A stretch of DNA of 64,000 nucleotides, taken from assembly GCA_965249595.1 (NCBI GenBank), contig OZ252242.1, forward strand, positions 372,001 to 436,000. The letters run 5' to 3'. The stretch comes from VXNJ01 sp965249595. GTDB taxonomy: Bacteria; Chloroflexota; UBA11872; VXNJ01. The translations under genes and the position numbers were made by a program. The notes beneath the pieces were generated by a model. That model worked only from the letters and a program-made list of their open reading frames with translations, searched no databases and had not been told where the DNA came from. Below, one piece after another: positions 59,918 through 64,000 of the stretch (its first letter is position 1; each line of letters opens with the position of its first letter).

Positions 59918-60144
59918 CGGTGCCTATTTCAAAGAAGGCGTGGACGCATACCTTTAGTCGAAACATTACTCGCTACCTCTACAGCCTATGTTGGAGTTAA
60001 TTCGGGCTGTAGGGAAAGGCAAAGGGAGAACCGGGCCCACACTTCAAACAGGCCGAGCATTTGGAATTTGGCGGAAGCTTGGAGAAATTGCTAGCGCAGC
60101 CGAGATCGCTTGGACGACGCCTGGGGTAGCGCTCCAAGCTTGGC

Positions 60145-60987
60145 TTAACCTTTGATCGCCGATCCGACCACCGACTCGGTAAAAGTTCGCTGGAACACCA
60201 AAAGGATGATTGCCGGGACCAGGCAGAGGACTGCGGCGCCGGCGAAAAGCATGCCCCAGTCAACCCCATATTGCCCGAACAACCTGGCCAAGGCTACCGA
60301 CCCCACATCCATGGAAGGGTTGGTGGTCACCAGCAGGGGCCACAGGTAGGCCTGCCACTGGAAGACGAAGATGATGATTCCGGCTCCCACCATCGCCGGC
60401 CAGGTCAAGGGCACGTAGATTTTCCAGAGCACGCGCCATTTGCCGGCCCCATCAATCGCTGCCGCCTCCGCCAACTCGCGCGGTATGTCGAGGTAGAACT
60501 GCCGTAGCAGGAATATCGCCAATCCATTGCCCACCCCTGGCAGTATCAGGCCAATGAAGGTGTTATCCAGATCCGCGCTGCGTGCGGCGTCGGCCAGGGG
60601 GATGGCCAACGCCTCGAATGGCACCATGAACGTCAATACGATCAAGCCGAAAACGAATCCGCGGCCGCGGAAGTGAAAGGCGGTGAGAGCGTAGGCCGCC
60701 ATCGCCGATACCACCAGGCCCAGAGCCACCGTTGCGCCAGCGACGACGAGCGAATTGATGATGGCCCGGCCCATTGTCCCGGTGGTGATCGAAACCAGGT
60801 TTTCGGCGGTCACCGACTCGGGGAAAAATGTCTGCCAATCAAGGGTCTGAAATGAACCGACGATATCTGCAGTCGGGCGCAACCCGGCGACGACAATCCA
60901 GACCAACGGGGCCAGCCACAGCACCGAGATGACCGGCACCAATATGGCCAGCGGGAGACGACCCCAGCGTGGAAGCTCGCGACGCAT
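60145..60987 (-). CDS. Carbohydrate ABC transporter permease (MalG type)
   Basis: 280 residues, six helices. The EAA loop that contacts the ATPase is ELAEAAAIDGAGKWRVLWKI (about residues 188-207). N-terminal RLPLAILVPVISVLWLAPLV and LVVSAMAAYALTAFHFRGRG match MalG/UgpE-type proteins. Nine bases after the other permease gene. No ATPase gene occurs in the run; a shared ATPase is likely encoded elsewhere. Confidence 0.9.
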   Translation of the reverse strand: MRRELPRWGRLPLAILVPVISVLWLAPLVWIVVAGLRPTADIVGSFQTLDWQTFFPESVTAENLVSITTGTMGRAIINSLVVAGATVALGLVVSAMAAYALTAFHFRGRGFVFGLIVLTFMVPFEALAIPLADAARSADLDNTFIGLILPGVGNGLAIFLLRQFYLDIPRELAEAAAIDGAGKWRVLWKIYVPLTWPAMVGAGIIIFVFQWQAYLWPLLVTTNPSMDVGSVALARLFGQYGVDWGMLFAGAAVLCLVPAIILLVFQRTFTESVVGSAIKG

Positions 60988-60996
60988 TTCCAGTGC

Positions 60997-61881
60997 CTAC
61001 CGACGATCGCCCAGCAGACGAAATTGGACACCGACGATCGCAGCCATCAAAACGACCAGAATCGCAATCTCCGCCGCCGCCGTTCCGCGGTCATTGAATA
61101 TGAAGGCTTGGGTGTAGACGTCGTACATGACCAGATCGGTACTACCGGCGGGGCCGCCACGGGTGAGGATCTGCACCGGGACGAACAGTAGGAAATTGGC
61201 CACCGTCGCGGCGACCAAAACAAAACTCAGTTGCCGTCTCACCATCGGGGTGATGATTGAGCCGACCCGCCGCAGCCATCCGGCGCCGTCTATGGCCGCG
61301 GCCTCGAGCATCTCGGTCGGGACATTTTTGATGCCCGCCACCAGGAAGGTCATCCAGTAGCCAACCCCGATCCACGATGCGATGACCATAATCACGAAGG
61401 GGGCCTGGTCCGGCGAGCTTAAGAAAGGCTGGTTCGGTATGCCCAACATCGCCAGCAGGCTGTTGATGACCCCGTCATCGGGGCGAAACCATACACCCCA
61501 GACGATGGTTGAAACCACCGGCGGGACCGCCATAGGCAAAAAAATCATCGTCCGCCACAAACCGACGGCCGGCAGATTCAGCGAGAGCACGATCGCAAAG
61601 GCATAGGACAAAAGGAGCTGCAGCGGGTTGATGAGAAGGTTGAAAACGGCCGTCGTGACAACCGACTCGCGAAAACCCGTCGACATCAGCAGTCCGGCGT
61701 AATTGGCCAGACTCCAGACCCCGTCGTCGCGCAAACTGCCGACGAAAGTGTCGATCGTCGGTACGATGCGCGTGAGGATCAGCATCAAAAGTGCCGGCGC
61801 CAGGAAGACCATGGCGCCGAAACCGGCTGACCGGCGGCGGCGGCGCGAAACTGCCGCCACCGCCAGGTCCCGCTGCGTCAT
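60997..61881 (-). CDS. Carbohydrate ABC transporter permease (MalF/UgpA type)
   Basis: 294 residues, six helices. EAA loop PTEMLEAAAIDGAGWLRRVG (about residues 193-212), upstream LWRTMIFLPMAVPPVVSTIV and N-terminal MVFLAPALLMLILTRIVPTI are typical of MalF/UgpA. A short basic N-terminus precedes. Lies 79 bases downstream of the binding-protein gene and just before the MalG-type gene. Confidence 0.9.
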   Translation of the reverse strand: MTQRDLAVAAVSRRRRRSAGFGAMVFLAPALLMLILTRIVPTIDTFVGSLRDDGVWSLANYAGLLMSTGFRESVVTTAVFNLLINPLQLLLSYAFAIVLSLNLPAVGLWRTMIFLPMAVPPVVSTIVWGVWFRPDDGVINSLLAMLGIPNQPFLSSPDQAPFVIMVIASWIGVGYWMTFLVAGIKNVPTEMLEAAAIDGAGWLRRVGSIITPMVRRQLSFVLVAATVANFLLFVPVQILTRGGPAGSTDLVMYDVYTQAFIFNDRGTAAAEIAILVVLMAAIVGVQFRLLGDRR

Positions 61882-61960
61882 CGGGGCGTGCTACCGGTGG
61901 CTGGGGGTCAACCCAACGCCGCAACCGCCCCGGAGTGCTTCGACTTGCAGGATCCAGTCA

Positions 61961-63337
61961 TCAGATTCGGGCCAAGGCTTCGGACAACTCTGTTTGCGCT
62001 CGATCCATGGTTTCCCGCACGTCGAGACCGTTGCGGACATCCTCAAAAGCGCGGGTCATGACCTCTTCGAATTGGATATAGCCGATGCTCCGCGGTCGGC
62101 CGACCGCGGTGTTGGCTAGCTCGTGCTCGACTAGCTCGCCGGCAGAGGTGCCGCCCTCGCCCCGATCCCAGGGCGGAGAAGTGACAAAGGCGGCCATCGC
62201 CCCGATTAAGGCCGGCGGAGCAACATCGACCGTCAGGAAGATGGCTCCTCCGGTTTCAGACGTTGTGACCCAGGCCGCGAACGTGGTTGCCGCCTCGGTG
62301 TTCGGGCTGTTCGGATTCACTCCCAGCGACAGAGCGCCGGTCGGCGTTACTACCGGTTGGCCGTCAAAGTACGGGTGTGGCGCGAACCCGAGGTCAAAGT
62401 CGAGCGGAGCGAAGAGCTCCCAGATGCCGCCCCAGTGGGTCCCGCCTAGGTAGAAGGCGATGTCACCGGCCGCGAATGCTCCACTGGTTTCCCCTGGGGG
62501 CATGCCACGGGGAGCGATGCCATCGTCGCCGAACAGACTGGCGTAGAACTCCATCGCCGCTATCCATCCGTCGTTGTTGACATCCGCTTCAAGATTGCCA
62601 TCGCCGGTTAAACCACTGCCGCCACCGAGCGACTCCATCAGTGGTTGCAGCTGATAAAAGCGGCTCACCTGGTCGAACTGGAAGCCATACGTTGCGCCGG
62701 CATCCTGAGCTTGCTTTGCCAATACCTTCAATTCGTCCCATGTCATGCGGTCGTCTGGAGACGTCGACGGGTAGGCAATTCCCGCCTGATCGAGCAGTGA
62801 CTTGTTGTAATACAGGATCTGCGTCGAAGTATTTAACGGCAACGCCATCAGAGCGCCATCGACCTGTGATGCGGACAGGGCTGTATCGACCCAACCGGCC
62901 GCGTCGGCATCGACGGCATCGGAGAGGTCAAGCAGAAATCCCTGTGACGCCAGCGCCGCTACCCGCGGCTGATCGGCGATGTAGACATCCGGGTTGTCCC
63001 CACCGTTTTCTATTCGACTTTGGATTACTTGGTTCAGTTCACCGAACGGGACCGATTCGTATTCCACTTTGATCGAGGGGTTCTCCTCCTCAAAGGCGGC
63101 GACTAAGGGCCCTACCGACTCGGCGCCGTAGAACCCGAGGAACGAGATCGTAACCGGCTCTGCGGCTGGTTCGGGTTCTGCGGCTGGTTCGGGAGCTGGC
63201 GCAGCGGTTGGTGCCGCTGCCGGCTCCGCACTGCTACTTTCGTCTTCGGAATCACACGCCGCCAAGCCCATTGCCAAAAGCGCCGCGATAAACAGAGCTA
63301 TCGTCATGGCCCGTAGGCGGTACTTGGTTGATTTCAC
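61961..63337 (-). CDS. Extracellular solute-binding lipoprotein of a sugar-type ABC transporter
   Basis: About 458 residues from GTG 63337, chosen because GGGAGG lies eight bases upstream. Lipoprotein signal: LFIAALLAMGLAACDSEDES, with Cys in the LAAC lipobox, then a linker rich in Ala/Pro/Glu. The rest shows the family-1 binding-protein pattern: ITVSFLGF-type VTISFLGFYGAESVGPLVAA, FEEENPSIKVEYESV, AGDIAFYLGGTHWG and the C-terminal RSIGYIQFEEVMTRAFEDVR. Ligand unknown, probably a sugar. Confidence 0.88.
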   Translation of the reverse strand: MKSTKYRLRAMTIALFIAALLAMGLAACDSEDESSSAEPAAAPTAAPAPEPAAEPEPAAEPVTISFLGFYGAESVGPLVAAFEEENPSIKVEYESVPFGELNQVIQSRIENGGDNPDVYIADQPRVAALASQGFLLDLSDAVDADAAGWVDTALSASQVDGALMALPLNTSTQILYYNKSLLDQAGIAYPSTSPDDRMTWDELKVLAKQAQDAGATYGFQFDQVSRFYQLQPLMESLGGGSGLTGDGNLEADVNNDGWIAAMEFYASLFGDDGIAPRGMPPGETSGAFAAGDIAFYLGGTHWGGIWELFAPLDFDLGFAPHPYFDGQPVVTPTGALSLGVNPNSPNTEAATTFAAWVTTSETGGAIFLTVDVAPPALIGAMAAFVTSPPWDRGEGGTSAGELVEHELANTAVGRPRSIGYIQFEEVMTRAFEDVRNGLDVRETMDRAQTELSEALARI

Positions 63338-63803
63338 TTCCTGGCCTCCCAGCATCCATAACCGGCCAACGCCAGCTAATCCAGTTGCAACATATTAGAA
63401 GTAGGCGTACCCCCGGAATCGTCTGAATGCCAACAGAAAGCGGCCAGGAATTCGTCGCGGTAAGATTTAACCGACGCTGGCGAACGCCGCTGGCGTTGTG
63501 GCTACTTGCCAAATTTGCGGCGTCCGCCCTCCGCTAGCCGGATTGAATCGGCCGGGCCGCAGCAGCAGCGCCGGTATCGTTCGTGAGGCCTTGGCTCGAG
63601 ACCGAAACCGAGCACCTGCCGAATTTGCTTTCCAATGCACCCGGGCGATCGTTGATTTCGCCGCATCGCCTAAAGAACGCAGCCCCAACTTCACCGCCGC
63701 GGCGCCACATTAACCTGAATTGGCGACTCCACGCAATTGGCCGGTTAAACACCCGCGCGAAGATCGCCGAGGGTTCTTTAATTCGCTAAATCAAGGATTG
63801 CCC
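63338..63803. other. Divergent intergenic region before the sulfatase
   Basis: 466 bases between the binding-protein gene and the sulfatase. It should carry both promoters. A plus-strand frame at 63498-63713 contains two Cys close together (TCQICGV) but no known family, and is not called. No repeat or strong dyad was noticed. Confidence 0.35.
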
Positions 63804-64000
63804 ATGGCCGCCCCGCCCAACGTTGTGCTGATCGTCGCTGATGACATGGGTTACGGAGACTTTGGCGTCTTTAGCGACGGCCGCGTGCGTACACCTCACC
63901 TCGACGCCCTAATCGGTGAGGGCCTCTGCCTGACCCAGCACTATGCCGGCTCGCCAGTTTGCTCGCCATCGCGGGCGGCCCTGCTGACCGGCCGCTACCC
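63804..64000 (+). CDS. Sulfatase (partial, N-terminal part)
   Basis: Formylglycine-dependent sulfatase, running off the right edge. ATG 63804 opens MAAPPNVVLIVADDMGYGDF with the metal-binding Asp pair, and CSPSRAALLTGRY contains the C-x-P-S-R motif whose Cys is converted to the catalytic formylglycine. No signal peptide is seen in the first residues. About 65 residues are visible of an expected 450-550. Together with the sugar importer it suggests use of sulfated glycans, an inference from position. Confidence 0.92.
   Translation, partial: MAAPPNVVLIVADDMGYGDFGVFSDGRVRTPHLDALIGEGLCLTQHYAGSPVCSPSRAALLTGRY

Noticed and set aside
63498..63713. Small plus-strand protein with a CxxC start
   Set aside because: One Cys pair only, no family pattern, no ribosome site, in a divergent promoter region.

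Overview
The window is a high-GC bacterial chromosome segment. It most likely comes from a Chloroflexota-type genome, with moderate confidence. The reasons are an rpmE - DUF1385 - prfA - prmC housekeeping cluster, a complex I cluster, an rpsU gene (argues against Actinobacteria), Tad-type pilus genes, a lipoprotein-type sugar ABC importer and RCC1-type remnants. No rRNA gene and no CRISPR array was seen. One tRNA gene (Gln, UUG anticodon) is present.

Layout. (1) 1-10029, minus strand: a complex I operon in the order nuoA-C-D-G-H-I-J-K-L-M, without nuoB, nuoE or nuoF at their usual places. (2) 10182-13234, plus strand: a hydantoinase/oxoprolinase A protein, coupled to a MidA/NDUFAF7-type methyltransferase whose mitochondrial relative modifies the NuoD homologue. 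(3) 13433-13978: a membrane-segment repeat gene with two apparently identical 126-bp units, then a perfect 18-bp inverted repeat. (4) 14269-29236, minus strand: one tightly packed run of 17 genes. It begins with a LuxR-type regulator, continues with VirB2-, PrgI/VirB3-, VirB4-, VirB6- and VirD4-like type IV secretion genes, then Flp pilin, two TadE-like pseudopilins, two secreted accessory proteins, CpaB, TadA, TadB, TadC and a prepilin peptidase. This Tad pilus/T4SS hybrid without a visible relaxase is the most interesting system in the window. (5) 29722-42219: housekeeping genes (serS, lysS, greA, guaB, prmC, prfA, DUF1385, rpmE, a MraY/WecA-family transferase, rpsU) and an acidic leucine-rich surface protein. 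(6) 42400-43821: tRNA-Gln, ybeY, ispE. (7) 43822-57720: an accessory, mosaic region. It holds a truncated VapBC pair abutting a broken RHH antitoxin, a methyltransferase, a RES/Xre-type toxin-antitoxin pair with a clear promoter-operator, a glutamine-synthetase-family enzyme, a phosphoribosyltransferase remnant, NAD-dependent formate dehydrogenase, a self-inhibited Fic protein, a GHKL ATPase fragment fused to an RCC1 remnant, an SDR enzyme lacking the usual catalytic Lys, decayed IS ends, and an IS256-family element. (8) 57741-64000: a nucleoside hydrolase, a VOC protein, a sugar-type ABC importer (binding protein and two permeases, no ATPase here) and the start of a divergent sulfatase.

Functionally, the left third is respiratory and envelope machinery, the middle is core translation/transcription/nucleotide genes, and the right third is a gene-flux zone rich in toxin-antitoxin modules and broken genes followed by scavenging functions. 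All functional calls rest on recognisable motifs and gene order; no database search was run.
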